Assembly: GCA_947475525.1 (NCBI GenBank)
Contig: CANJMI010000004.1
Location: forward strand, 244,333-308,332
Reading direction: 5' to 3'
DNA from: Polyangiaceae bacterium
Lineage (GTDB): Bacteria > Myxococcota_A > Polyangia > Polyangiales > Polyangiaceae
Length of the DNA stretch: 64,000 nucleotides
In this document: positions 34,401 to 43,916 of the stretch, in pieces
How positions within the stretch are numbered: position 1 is the stretch's first letter
Layout of the letters: every line of letters begins with the position of its first letter
Notes under the pieces: generated by a model
Databases searched by the model: none
Told to the model about the DNA's origin: nothing
The model's input: only the letters and a program-made list of their open reading frames with translations
Program-made: the position numbers and the translations under genes

Positions 34401-37215
34401 CGTAGACGCGCGCCCAGAAGGCATCCGCGCGGACGGCATCGCCGCCGACTTTGACGGCCGCTTCGGTGAGGTAGAGCGCAGCGGTCGCGTCATCGACACT
34501 CGCGGCGCTACGCTCGAGGGCGGAGGCCCCCGCTTCATGCGCTGAGTGTGTGACAAACATCCTGAGCGCCGCGGAATTTTCCGAGGCAAAAGGCTCGACC
34601 GCCGTCATCATCGCGTCGACATCGCCGGCGAGTTCGGCGAACAAACCCGCGACGAGCGCCCGCTCGTCGGCGCGACCACCGGCCAGCGAAGCGAGCAGCT
34701 TTTCCTGCCGCCCTTCGACGAAGCGAGTCTCTACCGCGAACGCGCGTGCGAGGCCGTCGTCGGGTTCGAGCTCTCGCAGCGCGTCGATCGTAGGAGCGAG
34801 GACCACGTGTGCGTCCTCGAGCGCGGCATGGGAGCCGAGCGAGGCAAGCTGACGGGCGATCGCGATACGAAGTTTACCGTGCTCGTTGCCGAGCGCCTCC
34901 GACGCGAGAAGGGAGGCACCGAACATCGCCGCGGCCGCTGCGACAAGTGGACGCTCGGCACTATCGGTCGCCGCGCTTGCCGCGAGCAACTCCGCAATCG
35001 GGGGCACGCTCTCGCAGGCGGGCAGCATCGCCGCGAGAAACAGCCGGTCATTCGGAGCCAGGTCGTCCGCCTCGCGAATCGCAGCTGCAACTGCGGCGGA
35101 GTCACCTCGCTCGAGCGCATGCGCGACACCGAGACGCTTGGCCATCGCCGCATGCGAGCCTTTTCGCGCTCGGTCGAGAGCTCCACTAACGCGCGCGCGC
35201 AACTCCCCATTCGGGGCACCGAGCACCGCCGCGAGCCAGGCCGCCGCCCCGCCGAGCCCGGGCTCGTTGCCGACATCGAGCAGGAGCGACACGGCGGTGT
35301 CGGCGTCGCGACGGCGCAAGCCAACTCGCGCCGCGAGCAGCCTTCCGAAGCGGGTCTGCGCGCGCGCCCCATCCGCGCCGTTCGAACGCACCGCGGCGAG
35401 CTCAGCCTCAGCGGCAACGAACGCCGCCTCAGCCGGACCTTGCGGCGCATCGAGCAAAGCTTCGCGATTCTTGGCGTTCGCAACCCACTGCGCGAGAGGC
35501 CCGCGGACGTCCGTCGGATCGGCCGCGCGCACACGCTCCACCATCCGCGTGACGCCCTCCATGTCGGACAGCTTGAGCCGAGCGACCTCGGTCGCAAGGT
35601 AAGCTGCATGAGCGCGCGACGCGTCCGTTGGGGCCGTGCGCGCCTCTCGCGTGAGCTGCTCTACGACCTCTGGCCAAGCTCGCCGCGCAGCCTGCAAACA
35701 GCGCACCTGCCGCTGGATCATGGGTGAAGTCGGTGCGAGCGTCAGGGCTTCAATGGCCGTTTTCTCGGCGAGTTCTGATTCTCCGCCGATTGCAAAAAGC
35801 TCAGAGACGATGAGCAGTGACGACGCACGCGCTGGCGCACTCTCCGTCGGCGCCTCCGTGAGTAACCTGTGCGCGCGAGCGATCCATGCCGTGCGTTCGC
35901 CACGCTCAATCAGCGTGACGACAGCAGCATCGATGTCACCGGAAGGCTCGGCGAAAATATCCAGCGCCTCGAGGGGCCTGCGCGCCGAAGGCACCGGCAA
36001 TACGGAAGGCGGGACGTCCTCCACGTCCTCGATCGAGAGAACGAATTCCTCGAGTTCCTCCTGCGGGTGGGACGATTCGCCCGCCAAGAGCCAACCTGCA
36101 ACGGATTCCCGCGCGGCCACGACCGACGCACGCGAGGGCGGCGCGCTCGCGACGGCGTCGTCGAGGAACGCGTCTTCGTCGACGACAACGTCGAAGCCAT
36201 CCTCCGAAACAGGCGATGCAGGCATCAACGCAAACGGGATGCTGCGCGCCGGGGGCGGGATGAACTCCGCCGGAGCGTCATCCATCGGCGGAATATGGAC
36301 GATTGGAAACGCGCCCCGCGACCGCACCGAAGCGGATGACAGGCGCCGATCATCGACGGGGAGCTCGCCCACCTCCGGCTCGGCGAAAGCCGCCGCGTCA
36401 TTGACGATGCCTTCGGCACCGGCGGTGGACCCGGCCAGGAGCGTCGACGCCACAACGCCGCCCTCCATTGTCGCGAAGTCCGCCATCGCCTCCCACGATC
36501 GCGAGCCCAGCTCAAGGCCAGCGAAAGCATCGTCGAGTTCGGCAAGCAACTCGACGTCATCGAGCCCCAACTCGAGCGTCGAGGGGCGGTCCGATGGAAG
36601 CGCGTTGACGTCGAACACTAACGGAGCCGAAAATGCATTCCAGCCGCCTCCTGCTGGCGCAAGACGCGAACCGAGGGGCCCATCGACGCGTGCGGCAGGG
36701 CTCGGCTCCTCAACCTCCAGGTCCGATGCGAAGACCGGCTCGGCGACGGTGGAGGCAGAGGCCGAGAAAAGGTTTGTCGACGTTTGATCGGCAGACGCGA
36801 CGCTCGACGGGCCGTCCTCGTCCAAGTCGTCCGGCGGCTTGCCGGAGCGTAGAAAAAACTGTGTCTCGCGATCCTCCGAGGTGTCGTCGTCACCGTCGAG
36901 AGCGGCGGGCGCAAACGTTCGCGCGACATCACCGAACGTGAAGACGCGCGTCTCCGTCTCCCGGTCCTCGGACAGTGGCGCGAGCGTCGGAACTTGGTCG
37001 TCGGCCTCTGCTCCGCCATCGAAGAGTTGGTCGAGCAAAGCGTCACCCTCGTCGACGTTCGGCAAGGCATCGCGCAACTGGGACGTGTCGTGCGAGAAGA
37101 CCCTCCCTCCGCCGACCTGAGTCCTATCGAACTTCCGGCGGCTCCTCGGAACGTCCTGCGCTTCCTCGGAGGAATCAGGGGAATCCGTTGGTGGTTTGGG
37201 CGGCCTTTGACTCAT
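31420..37215 (-). CDS. Giant TPR-repeat protein (1931 residues), second in pair
   Basis: The first 420 residues or so are acidic and low-complexity, rich in Asp, Glu, Pro and Ser, probably disordered. Motifs like RTQVGGGRVF and ETRVFTFGDVAR hint at docking or phosphorylation sites. From about 430 to 1680 there are many helical TPR-like repeats (for example RRAYREAEKLDPTRIDVRER). The last 230 residues form a domain that also ends the upstream giant protein. There is no signal peptide or membrane segment, so it is cytoplasmic. Its ATG overlaps the stop of the 1575-residue gene (ATGA), giving coupled translation. It probably acts as a scaffold; function unknown. Confidence 0.88.
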   Translation of the reverse strand: MSQRPPKPPTDSPDSSEEAQDVPRSRRKFDRTQVGGGRVFSHDTSQLRDALPNVDEGDALLDQLFDGGAEADDQVPTLAPLSEDRETETRVFTFGDVARTFAPAALDGDDDTSEDRETQFFLRSGKPPDDLDEDGPSSVASADQTSTNLFSASASTVAEPVFASDLEVEEPSPAARVDGPLGSRLAPAGGGWNAFSAPLVFDVNALPSDRPSTLELGLDDVELLAELDDAFAGLELGSRSWEAMADFATMEGGVVASTLLAGSTAGAEGIVNDAAAFAEPEVGELPVDDRRLSSASVRSRGAFPIVHIPPMDDAPAEFIPPPARSIPFALMPASPVSEDGFDVVVDEDAFLDDAVASAPPSRASVVAARESVAGWLLAGESSHPQEELEEFVLSIEDVEDVPPSVLPVPSARRPLEALDIFAEPSGDIDAAVVTLIERGERTAWIARAHRLLTEAPTESAPARASSLLIVSELFAIGGESELAEKTAIEALTLAPTSPMIQRQVRCLQAARRAWPEVVEQLTREARTAPTDASRAHAAYLATEVARLKLSDMEGVTRMVERVRAADPTDVRGPLAQWVANAKNREALLDAPQGPAEAAFVAAEAELAAVRSNGADGARAQTRFGRLLAARVGLRRRDADTAVSLLLDVGNEPGLGGAAAWLAAVLGAPNGELRARVSGALDRARKGSHAAMAKRLGVAHALERGDSAAVAAAIREADDLAPNDRLFLAAMLPACESVPPIAELLAASAATDSAERPLVAAAAAMFGASLLASEALGNEHGKLRIAIARQLASLGSHAALEDAHVVLAPTIDALRELEPDDGLARAFAVETRFVEGRQEKLLASLAGGRADERALVAGLFAELAGDVDAMMTAVEPFASENSAALRMFVTHSAHEAGASALERSAASVDDATAALYLTEAAVKVGGDAVRADAFWARVYERDDQSPVAPLFGFAGALRTGVRAAARQWLTRCKLDPVHEQILDALRLTPLDSPERLQLLTDAQRQKPADIALRERFEAAGGGVDDRAAWLEDRSAEAGVDAVSFALEAALLYECQGDLASAARTIRGAVQRSPLAESFARRLALQGHGTQAAVDRVASLRLRAEEAEERRDLDAELARLAWHGRGDFSAAARHWRDMLETGSLDIVALLEAERMFFHVDDPQNHAWIEFALARATTGSEGLAHAMFAVRRALRSDQQALALDAARQAAVVSRRGSWALRQLSALSQLRCDFAGMWRAACDLAERTTRPLERAALLCRAAEAAFSSGDDASANSLLGDVFSAWPRHPVARLLRASVLERSGAILQAAVAYEELAGMTRSRRDRAQRCYKAATLWLGSNDPRAAIEGQRLLEAACDLDPQHVAAFERLQAIYLAGGARMELAELLSQRVRTVVDPTQRGELEVLRGRMLAEAGASSEAKVALAASLKVRPDDVAAWRAYADVAITEQDGEAAEQALLQLGRLVTDPNERVDVYLRLGDVYSRLRPNHERARRAYREAEKLDPTRIDVRERWIELQAAMGDPAGALAAQRALCEQATQPQDVCARTIALSWLHERVREVAEAEKVLLELRRQHALEPHSLKALHAFYVRQSKRGLADALLERTLHELSRLLVSGRMDDGVFEIAKAVAELRGRVDGIAVAEAVRTAAHGGPSRIGAAGVRATDRGLDDLLAPEVFGPEFRELLAATGGLLDAATPFDSRAMRTRPLTHHDDLIVRAREIAAQHGLPDVDFVVANALSATIVPVSMSPAVFCVAAQLLDADNSALFELAFHRAATLVRSGTAAFARTAPIDQFAVLVAYLRLHDPTIAPMGVDLAKVAEVESRMRAVAQSFVAEPRLVALARYVFDSIGLRGSSLGGSAAAWSWHVTAVAVGDISLTLDAMALATAAAALPASGGERLRWLAKHSEARELFGFLVSDAHLEVRTRLGLIVPMPRSD

Positions 37216-40200
37216 GACATCCCCATCCCGAGGCGGCGGCGAAGCTCCAGGTAATCGCGCGACAATGCGAAGCGCAGCAGAGAAATCGCCCGCACGTCAC
37301 CTTGCCACGTCGCTCGACCGGGCGTGCCACGCGCCCCAATGACGGCGTCGACGACGGTCGCCGCATCACCCGCGGCGAGCAGCGACATTCGATCGATGCT
37401 GCGCCGAGCAGCCGCAATCCACGGGAGCACATCCCGATTGTCCTCTGCGATTTGAGCACACAGGTCAGCCGCCGCCTTGCGGACCTTTCGATTCATCGAC
37501 TTTTGAATCGCACGATCGACTTCTTTGTAAACCGCGTACCGCGGCAGAGGTACCGCAACCCCAACCTCGTTGCTCACCGACGCAACGACAGAAGCGATGG
37601 TGTGATCGTCGTTGTGTAAAACCGCCGTGATGCCTCGGCGAAGTGCGAAAGCCTCGCGCGCCACCGCCGCGCGGCTTGCCGCATCGAGCGGAGCTTGCAC
37701 GTCAATGCCAACGATGAGCGTAGGCCGCTCCGCGGCGACACCGGCCACACCGTTCCGCCGCCGACCGCCTACGTAGAGCTCGAAGTCATCGATGCCAACG
37801 GCGCCCAGCCATCGCCCGACCTCGATACGAATCGGATCGCCCGCCTCGATGCGCTCCCGCTTGCCGACATTTTCGCTCCGCAACGAGGGACCGAGGGCCG
37901 CAGACACGACGTCCGCAATCACCGCGAAAAGCTCAGCAATTGGGCCTTCGTCAGCCGCATCGCAAATCGTGCCGAGCGCCCTGTCGTCGAGCGCGATCGC
38001 AGGCACATGCGCGACGCGCGTGTCCAAGCGGAGGAGAGTCTGGCGCAACGTTTCATCGGGCGGCACAAGGGCGGCAAGGACACCGAGAGCCGCGCGCTGC
38101 GCATCGAACTGTCCGGCTGCACCGGCGATGTCGGCGAGCACTCGTACGCGGCGCATATCCATCGGCTGCGCGGCGAGGCTGTGCTCGAGCGCGGCGCGGG
38201 CACGGCTCATCACGATGGGCTTAAGGGCCTCAACCGGTGCGCGCAACACGACCTCGATAGCGTCCGGATCGTCGGGAATTTCCTGAAGAAGACGCGCGAT
38301 GGCCGCTTCAGCGTTCTGGGGGGAACGCAGCTTGTCACGGTGGACCGCCATCGCGAGCCGCGCCGCATCCGAGCGTCCGGCCGAGGTATCACGCTCGCCC
38401 ATCAATTGCTCGAGAAGGCCGGCCGCTTCGACCCACTTGCCGAGTCGTCCAGCGAGTCGCGCGAGTCGCTCGCGCACCGCGAGCGTCGAGAGGTCACTCC
38501 GGTGAAGGAGCATCAGAACATCGAAGGCCTTCTCCCCTTGACCGAGTTGCTTTTCGTAGACGTCGGCCGCTGCGACCGCCGACACGCGACGCTGTTGCTC
38601 AGGCGCGGTAGCGAGCGCGGCAAGGCGGGCAAGCACCGGGGCCGCCTCGGCAAAGTCGCGGCGCGCGTCCTTGCCGGCTTCCACGCTGCTGCGAGCCTTG
38701 TTGATGCGAATCTCCCCTAATAACGCGAGCGCACCAACATGGTCGACATCGATTTCCGCGACGTTCTCGAGCGCCGCGAGCGCGCCAGCGAGGTCGCCTT
38801 TGCGCCGAAAGATGCGGGCTCGCTCCCAATACATCTTGGTGATCTCAGCGGTGTCGTTGGTCACTTCGATTCGCTTCGCGATCATGGCGAGCAAGCGCTC
38901 GTCTTCATTCCGCTGCCGCAGTCTCCGAAAGAGTCTATCGAACGCGACATCCCGCATTGGATCGCGAACGAGCGCCTTCGAAAATGCCTCTTCTGCCTCC
39001 TCGTGCGCGGCCGTCCGCTCGAGCAGCAGTACGCCGGCTTGTTCGAGAAGTTCCGCGCCCACTTTGTCGTCGCGCGTCAGCGAGCCAATTTGCAGCAGAG
39101 CCGCGCCGAGCGTGACGTGGTCTCCGAGCCCTTCGGCCGCAGCCCGCAAGCCCTCCCACGACGCGAGGTCGGCAACGTCTTCGCGGCACAGGACGAAGAA
39201 GGCCTCTTTCGCGTGTTCGTGGTCGCCGCGAGCGAGTTCGGACCAGGCCGCGAGCCGCGACGCGTGAGCATGCCCATCCTCGCCGAGCGCGGTCCCGAGT
39301 CGACCGAGTGCAGCCGAACGACGCCGCGGTGCCGAGCCCGGCCCTGCGAGTTCGAGGTTCAGCAAGCGCGCGGCATCCGAGTCGACGTCGAAGAGAGCGA
39401 TCGCGTCGCCCCGACCATCGAGGCTCGCCACCGTCGCGGCGCTCGCGAGAGCTTGCATTCGTGACTCGCCTTCGAGATGCCTTGCCACGGCGCGGCGCGC
39501 ATCAACCTCGGCAGCGCAGTCACCGGCGACAGCCGCAGCCGACAGCCACGCGAGCGCAGTGTGCAGCGCAGGTTCATCGTCGGCCCACGCTTCTGCGGCT
39601 GCCAGCGCAGTCTCGGGGTCGGCGTCGGAGAAGCGGGCTCGACGAAATCGTTCGGCGCGGACGAGATGAGCCGCCCCACCGCCGAGAGGCTCGATTCGAT
39701 CGAGCGCGGCGGCGAACGGCGCAGAATCGGCCGATTCGCTTGCCCATAAAAGACGCGCGAGCGCCGTTGCGAGGGCGATGTCACCTCCAGCGTCGAGCTC
39801 GTCGAGTTGCTCGAGCGCAGCCCACGCGTCGGCCTCGCCCCCCTTCTCGAGAACAGCGAGGCCAAACCGTTCGAGCGCCCCGACGGCGCGATCCGAGTCG
39901 CCATCCTCCTGAAGCTCGGCCACGCGATGACGAGTGGCGCGGTCATCCGGATCGGCGGCGCGCAGTGCCCACGCGAGTGCCCGACGGGCAGCCATCGGAG
40001 CAGGCTCGAGCGCCGACTCGAACGCAGCGACCGCAGCTTTTTGATTACCAGAACGCCAAAAAAGCAATCCGGATTCAATGTGCAACGCCCCCGCGAGCGA
40101 GGGCTCATCCATCTCTGCCGCTACACGGCCAACAACGCGGGCCGCGGCCGCGGGCTCATCCTTGCGGAGCGCCGCCGCGAGGAGCAACGCAACCGTGACG

Positions 40201-41939
40201 TCGTGCGGAGCGCGCTCGTGCTCTTTCGTGAGCCACTCAATTGCATAGGACGCCCTGCCCTCGCGCAACGCGAGCCAAGCGGCGACCGTAACGAGCCCCC
40301 GCGCAAGCTCCGCATCGGGCTGCAGCTCGGCTACCCGAGCGACCGATCGCGCGCGCTCACGGGCGGGTGAGCCGCTGTACGCCGCAAGCACGTGACCGAG
40401 CCACGACGTGGGTTCGTGCGCACCGACGACATCGGCAAACGCAGCGGCTGCACCCTCCGCGTCACCACGGAGCAGGCGGGCCCGACCGAGGTCGAATCCG
40501 AGAAACGCACGGGCGGAGCCTTCGCTCTCGCTCGCGAGCGCGCGCGCCGTGGCGTCCTCGTACCAAGACCAATTCTTGGCGAGCGCGGCGAACATTCGTG
40601 CCAGGCGTGCCGATTCGGCAGGCGGCATACCCGACTGCACACACGCGTCGAGGGCACGCTGGGCCTCTAGCGCGTTGCCGTTGCGCGCTCCCCACGCGTA
40701 CGCGGTAACAAGCCAACGAGCTCGAGCGTCGTCGCCGACCGAGCGGCGAGCCGCAGCTTCGAAGGCTTGAGCGAGGAGGGTGCCATCATCGACAGCGAGC
40801 AACGCGGGGAGGCGCTGCGCCTCGGCAAGTGCGCTAGCGGGGTCGAGTTGCAGCGCGCTTCCGTAGGCTTCGGCGGCGTCGGAGTGACGACCTTCTGCCT
40901 CCGCCGCGAGGCCGAGTCGAACCCACATCGCCGCACCTATGGGACCGCTGACACCGCGCTCGACCTCGCCCGCGGCAATCCGTAGTGCCAACGCCGAATC
41001 ACCCGCCGCATCCGCCGCAGCGAGCTGCATGCGAACAACGAGCGGCTCATCGGGCATGCGCGCAGAAGCCGCGTTGAGCGCCGTGATGGCCCCCCACGGG
41101 TCCCCGTTGCGACTCCGCAACGCGGCGGCACGAAGCCACGCGTCAACCGCATGCGCCACATCGCGTACGGTGCGGGGCACGCCTTCGCGATCGCCGCGCT
41201 TGGGTTCGCTCACGGCCGCGGCGATAAGCTCAGCTTGCCCTTCGAGCGCGACAGCCTGCAGCTCGGCATCGCCCGCATCACGCGCGACCGCCTCGAGCAC
41301 GAGACGCGAACGGTAGCGAGCACGTCCGTCGAGCGTGTTCACTTCGTCCAGAAGCTTCACTGCCCGGCCAAGGTCGCCCGCGTCCGCGACGACAAGCGCG
41401 AGCTCGGTGAGCAACGTGCCTTGCAGCGTCGGCTCCGTCGCCATTCGCGCTCTCGCATCGAGGGCACGCGCGCGTGACGCGGAATCGCCGGCCTTCGCCG
41501 CAACGATCTCGAGCGACAACCAACTCGCGGCATGTGCCGGGTCGGTCGCAAGGGCACGCTCGAGGCTGTCACGAGCCCCCGCGAGATCGCCTTGAACCTC
41601 CGAGCGGTACGCCGCCAACTCCCATAGGGTCGACGTCACCTCCTCCGGGTCGGCCGCGGCCCCAACGAACGTCTCAAGGAGCTTCGCTGTGCTGCGATCG
41701 TCGCCCGAACGCGAGAGCATCCGAGCCAGAGCGTGGAGCGGCTCGCGGAACTCCGGCGCGAGGTCGAATGCAGCGAGATATTCACTCGCAGCCGCCTTGC
41801 CATCGCCGCGAGCCTCCTCGAGCGTGCCTATCTCGTAGCGCAGCAGGGCGCGCTGAGACGCATCGTTCTCAAGCGGCTCCTCGGCTCTCAATTGAGCCAG
41901 AACCGAGTCGATTTTTTCGCCTGAGACGTGAACCGTCAT
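37212..41939 (-). CDS. Giant TPR-repeat protein (1575 residues), first in pair
   Basis: The protein is almost wholly helical TPR-like repeats from residue 20 to about 1290, such as EYLAAFDLAPEFREPLHAL and EAYGSALQLDPASALAEAQ. A C-terminal domain of about 270 residues follows (RPTLIVGIDVQAPL, REAFALRRGITAVLH, YLELRRRLGM). The last part aligns by eye with the end of the 1931-residue protein. It has no signal peptide or membrane segment. Alanine content is very high. The gene starts the pair and overlaps the next start by four bases. Its interaction partners are unknown. Confidence 0.88.
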   Translation of the reverse strand: MTVHVSGEKIDSVLAQLRAEEPLENDASQRALLRYEIGTLEEARGDGKAAASEYLAAFDLAPEFREPLHALARMLSRSGDDRSTAKLLETFVGAAADPEEVTSTLWELAAYRSEVQGDLAGARDSLERALATDPAHAASWLSLEIVAAKAGDSASRARALDARARMATEPTLQGTLLTELALVVADAGDLGRAVKLLDEVNTLDGRARYRSRLVLEAVARDAGDAELQAVALEGQAELIAAAVSEPKRGDREGVPRTVRDVAHAVDAWLRAAALRSRNGDPWGAITALNAASARMPDEPLVVRMQLAAADAAGDSALALRIAAGEVERGVSGPIGAAMWVRLGLAAEAEGRHSDAAEAYGSALQLDPASALAEAQRLPALLAVDDGTLLAQAFEAAARRSVGDDARARWLVTAYAWGARNGNALEAQRALDACVQSGMPPAESARLARMFAALAKNWSWYEDATARALASESEGSARAFLGFDLGRARLLRGDAEGAAAAFADVVGAHEPTSWLGHVLAAYSGSPARERARSVARVAELQPDAELARGLVTVAAWLALREGRASYAIEWLTKEHERAPHDVTVALLLAAALRKDEPAAAARVVGRVAAEMDEPSLAGALHIESGLLFWRSGNQKAAVAAFESALEPAPMAARRALAWALRAADPDDRATRHRVAELQEDGDSDRAVGALERFGLAVLEKGGEADAWAALEQLDELDAGGDIALATALARLLWASESADSAPFAAALDRIEPLGGGAAHLVRAERFRRARFSDADPETALAAAEAWADDEPALHTALAWLSAAAVAGDCAAEVDARRAVARHLEGESRMQALASAATVASLDGRGDAIALFDVDSDAARLLNLELAGPGSAPRRRSAALGRLGTALGEDGHAHASRLAAWSELARGDHEHAKEAFFVLCREDVADLASWEGLRAAAEGLGDHVTLGAALLQIGSLTRDDKVGAELLEQAGVLLLERTAAHEEAEEAFSKALVRDPMRDVAFDRLFRRLRQRNEDERLLAMIAKRIEVTNDTAEITKMYWERARIFRRKGDLAGALAALENVAEIDVDHVGALALLGEIRINKARSSVEAGKDARRDFAEAAPVLARLAALATAPEQQRRVSAVAAADVYEKQLGQGEKAFDVLMLLHRSDLSTLAVRERLARLAGRLGKWVEAAGLLEQLMGERDTSAGRSDAARLAMAVHRDKLRSPQNAEAAIARLLQEIPDDPDAIEVVLRAPVEALKPIVMSRARAALEHSLAAQPMDMRRVRVLADIAGAAGQFDAQRAALGVLAALVPPDETLRQTLLRLDTRVAHVPAIALDDRALGTICDAADEGPIAELFAVIADVVSAALGPSLRSENVGKRERIEAGDPIRIEVGRWLGAVGIDDFELYVGGRRRNGVAGVAAERPTLIVGIDVQAPLDAASRAAVAREAFALRRGITAVLHNDDHTIASVVASVSNEVGVAVPLPRYAVYKEVDRAIQKSMNRKVRKAAADLCAQIAEDNRDVLPWIAAARRSIDRMSLLAAGDAATVVDAVIGARGTPGRATWQGDVRAISLLRFALSRDYLELRRRLGMGMS

Positions 41940-42024
41940 CGTCCGGGACGCCTGTTGGGAACCCTAGCCACACCAACCCGATTGGCGCATCGAGCAACGC
42001 CAATGCGCCTGACCTTCCGCGCCC

Positions 42025-42315
42025 TCAAACCAGCAGCTTTCCTAGCTTTTCTTCGACTTTCCCAGAAATCGGGCCCTTCAATGCCCGCATCAAAAAAGGC
42101 AGGTCGATCTCGACGCGCACCTGAGAGACCGCCACCACCACCGAGCCGGCAACTCCCTTGGCCGCTCCGCTGGGGGCACTGAAGCGAATCGTATCGCCTT
42201 CCCAGCGCCACGCGATGCCGAGTCGCTCCTTCAAATCGTTCGCGAGCTGTTCGGCGCGCTGCTTCGCCGTGTCGAGGCCGAGCGCATGCGCGCGGTTGAT
42301 TTCGATGGTGGCCAT
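42025..42315 (-). CDS. Polyhydroxyalkanoate system (PHA_gran_rgn-like) protein
   Basis: The 96-residue protein matches the small PHA granule family. It starts MATIEINRAHALGLDTAKQR, then an ERLGIAWRWEGDTIRFS strand pair and VEIDLPFLMRALKGPISGKVEEKL. Family members are soluble alpha/beta proteins often found near PHA genes, though many occur without them. Here no phaC is near, so a role in PHA storage is inferred from family only. It lies between the parvulin-like gene and the giant TPR genes on the same strand. Confidence 0.78.
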   Translation of the reverse strand: MATIEINRAHALGLDTAKQRAEQLANDLKERLGIAWRWEGDTIRFSAPSGAAKGVAGSVVVAVSQVRVEIDLPFLMRALKGPISGKVEEKLGKLLV

Positions 42316-42351
42316 AAAAATAACGCTGCCCCAATCGCGAGCCGAACGCCA

Positions 42352-42933
42352 TCACTTGATCCGACGCACGATCCAGAAGCCTCTCGGCGTCTCGACCGGA
42401 CCGGTCACATGCTCAGGCTCCAATGAAAAAAGCGCGTACTCGGGGCCAGGCTCCAAAATACCTTGATACATTTTTCCAGCGTCATCGGTGGACCCCGCAT
42501 CGCCTCTTTTGACCGCGGCACCGAAGTCCTTCTGCGCGAGCTCCGCAAGCTCAGCCGCTAGCTTTTGTGCATCCACTTTGCTGCGCGCCGAGCGAGGGGC
42601 ACCCTGGGCCCCCGCGTAGGTGACGAGGACCACGCCAAACGTCAGGCTTTTCGGTGCGTTCGCGAGTTCAGGCGACGCGCTGCCCGCAGCTTCCGCAAGC
42701 TCGGAGCCGTCGGCCGTCGGTGCGAGTTCCGCCAGTTCGGGCAAAGCCAAGCTGCTCGATGGCGGAGGAAGCGGCACCACCAAAATGGAGGCGCTCGCGG
42801 AGCCGGCCGACGGCGAAGCCACACGCCCCTCGCGCATGCGGTAATCGCCCCGAGGCATCGCGACGAGCGCCACCGCCAAGCCTAGGACTGCGACAAACAC
42901 GGCGCTCCCCACCCTATTCACGGCGCCTCGCAT
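42352..42933 (-). CDS. Membrane-anchored parvulin-like (degenerate PPIase) protein
   Basis: The 193-residue protein has an N-terminal membrane segment (VGSAVFVAVLGLAVALVAM, about 8-26) and an Ala/Ser/Pro linker. Its C-terminal region resembles PpiC/parvulin domains: FGVVLVTYAGAQGAPRS, SKVDAQKLAAELAELA, DFGAAVKRGD and a closing EPEHVTGPVETPRGFWIVRRI. The closing PVETxxGFWIV segment is the strongest match. Some parvulin catalytic residues are not obvious, so it may be a chaperone without isomerase activity. The ATG at 42933 is used; a TTG five codons earlier is possible. Confidence 0.7.
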   Translation of the reverse strand: MRGAVNRVGSAVFVAVLGLAVALVAMPRGDYRMREGRVASPSAGSASASILVVPLPPPSSSLALPELAELAPTADGSELAEAAGSASPELANAPKSLTFGVVLVTYAGAQGAPRSARSKVDAQKLAAELAELAQKDFGAAVKRGDAGSTDDAGKMYQGILEPGPEYALFSLEPEHVTGPVETPRGFWIVRRIK

Positions 42934-43042
42934 AGCACGGCCGTCCAACGGGCCCCCAACAAACGAGCCTCACAAAAGTCCGCCTCGGAGCGACGCTCAC
43001 TCCGAGGAACCTGTCCGCTCGCGATCTGGTAGCGTCCGCACG

Positions 43043-43585
43043 ATGGACCCCCTCGCTTGGCTCGGCTTCTCCAAGAGCCGCACCGGCACGGCCCACCTGA
43101 GCGCGATTCATGCGCGGGTGAAGGCTCTGCTGCCGGATGACGAGTCGGTGGTGCACCGGTACATCGTCACCGTATCCATCCTGCTCACCCGCATTGCGCA
43201 AGCTGACGGCCAGGTGCGCCCGTGCGAATTCGACCGACTCGGCGCGTTGTTTCGGCACCTCGATCGTATGCCCGCCGAGGGTGCGGAGTCCCTCTGCAAG
43301 GTGCTCAACGATGTCGTGCCGGAGCTCACGCCAAGCGAGCTTGACCTCTGCTACCGCGAGCTGAAAGCCCTCTGCAATGCCGACGAACGGCTCCAGGTCA
43401 TGCGACTGCTTGCAATCCAGGCGACCGCAGACGGCAACATCGCGACGAGCGAACACAGCGAACTCGTCAGCATTGCGCACGCCCTCGACATCCCGGTGGA
43501 GTTGATCGAGCCGCTGGAAATCGAGGCGCTCTCAGCCGACGAGCTCCCCGATGCGCTCGGAGCCTCCGCGTCCGAAGCCCGCTGA
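43043..43585 (+). CDS. TerB-like tellurite resistance domain protein
   Basis: The 180-residue protein has a TerB/DjlA-N helical domain. The pattern VSILLTRIAQADGQVRPCEFDRL (about 47-69) and the later LLAIQATADGNIATSEHSELVSIAHAL (about 131-157) are the paired ADGxVxxxE segments typical of TerB, which can bind metal. No signal peptide is present. The function in tellurite resistance is only by family; many such proteins are of unknown role. Confidence 0.83.
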   Translation: MDPLAWLGFSKSRTGTAHLSAIHARVKALLPDDESVVHRYIVTVSILLTRIAQADGQVRPCEFDRLGALFRHLDRMPAEGAESLCKVLNDVVPELTPSELDLCYRELKALCNADERLQVMRLLAIQATADGNIATSEHSELVSIAHALDIPVELIEPLEIEALSADELPDALGASASEAR

Positions 43586-43625
43586 CCGCACGGGCACGCC
43601 GCTGGGCGTCGGGCGGCTGGCAATG

Positions 43626-43916
43626 TCACTTGCGGCGCAGCACGTTGGCGATTCGCTGACGAACCCCCGACGCGCTCGGAACGCCAACCTGTTTTAGGTG
43701 AGTGATGGCCGCAGAACCGATGAAAAGCGCGGCACCCAGGGCCATCAAACCTTCGCCGACATTGAACCAATAGTGACGGGTCATCGCGCCCGCGACCGCC
43801 ATGTTGATGAGGCCGAACGCTCCGAGCGCCACTCCCCAAACCGGATCCGGGCCGACATCGACGATCGGGGCAACGCGTGTCGGGGCACTCTCAGCAAGGA
43901 TCGATTCGTCGCTCAC
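43626..43916 (-). CDS. Small two-segment membrane protein
   Basis: The 96-residue product has two hydrophobic stretches (about 28-45 and 54-71), with a HYWFN turn between them, and a basic C-terminus (RQRIANVLRRK). No family was recognised. It is convergent with the TerB-like gene. Confidence 0.65.
   Translation of the reverse strand: MSDESILAESAPTRVAPIVDVGPDPVWGVALGAFGLINMAVAGAMTRHYWFNVGEGLMALGAALFIGSAAITHLKQVGVPSASGVRQRIANVLRRK

Noticed and set aside
34546..35727. 393-codon frame antisense to the giant TPR gene
   Set aside because: Arg/Glu-rich shadow of the Ala-rich TPR frame. The TPR translation is clearly the coding one.
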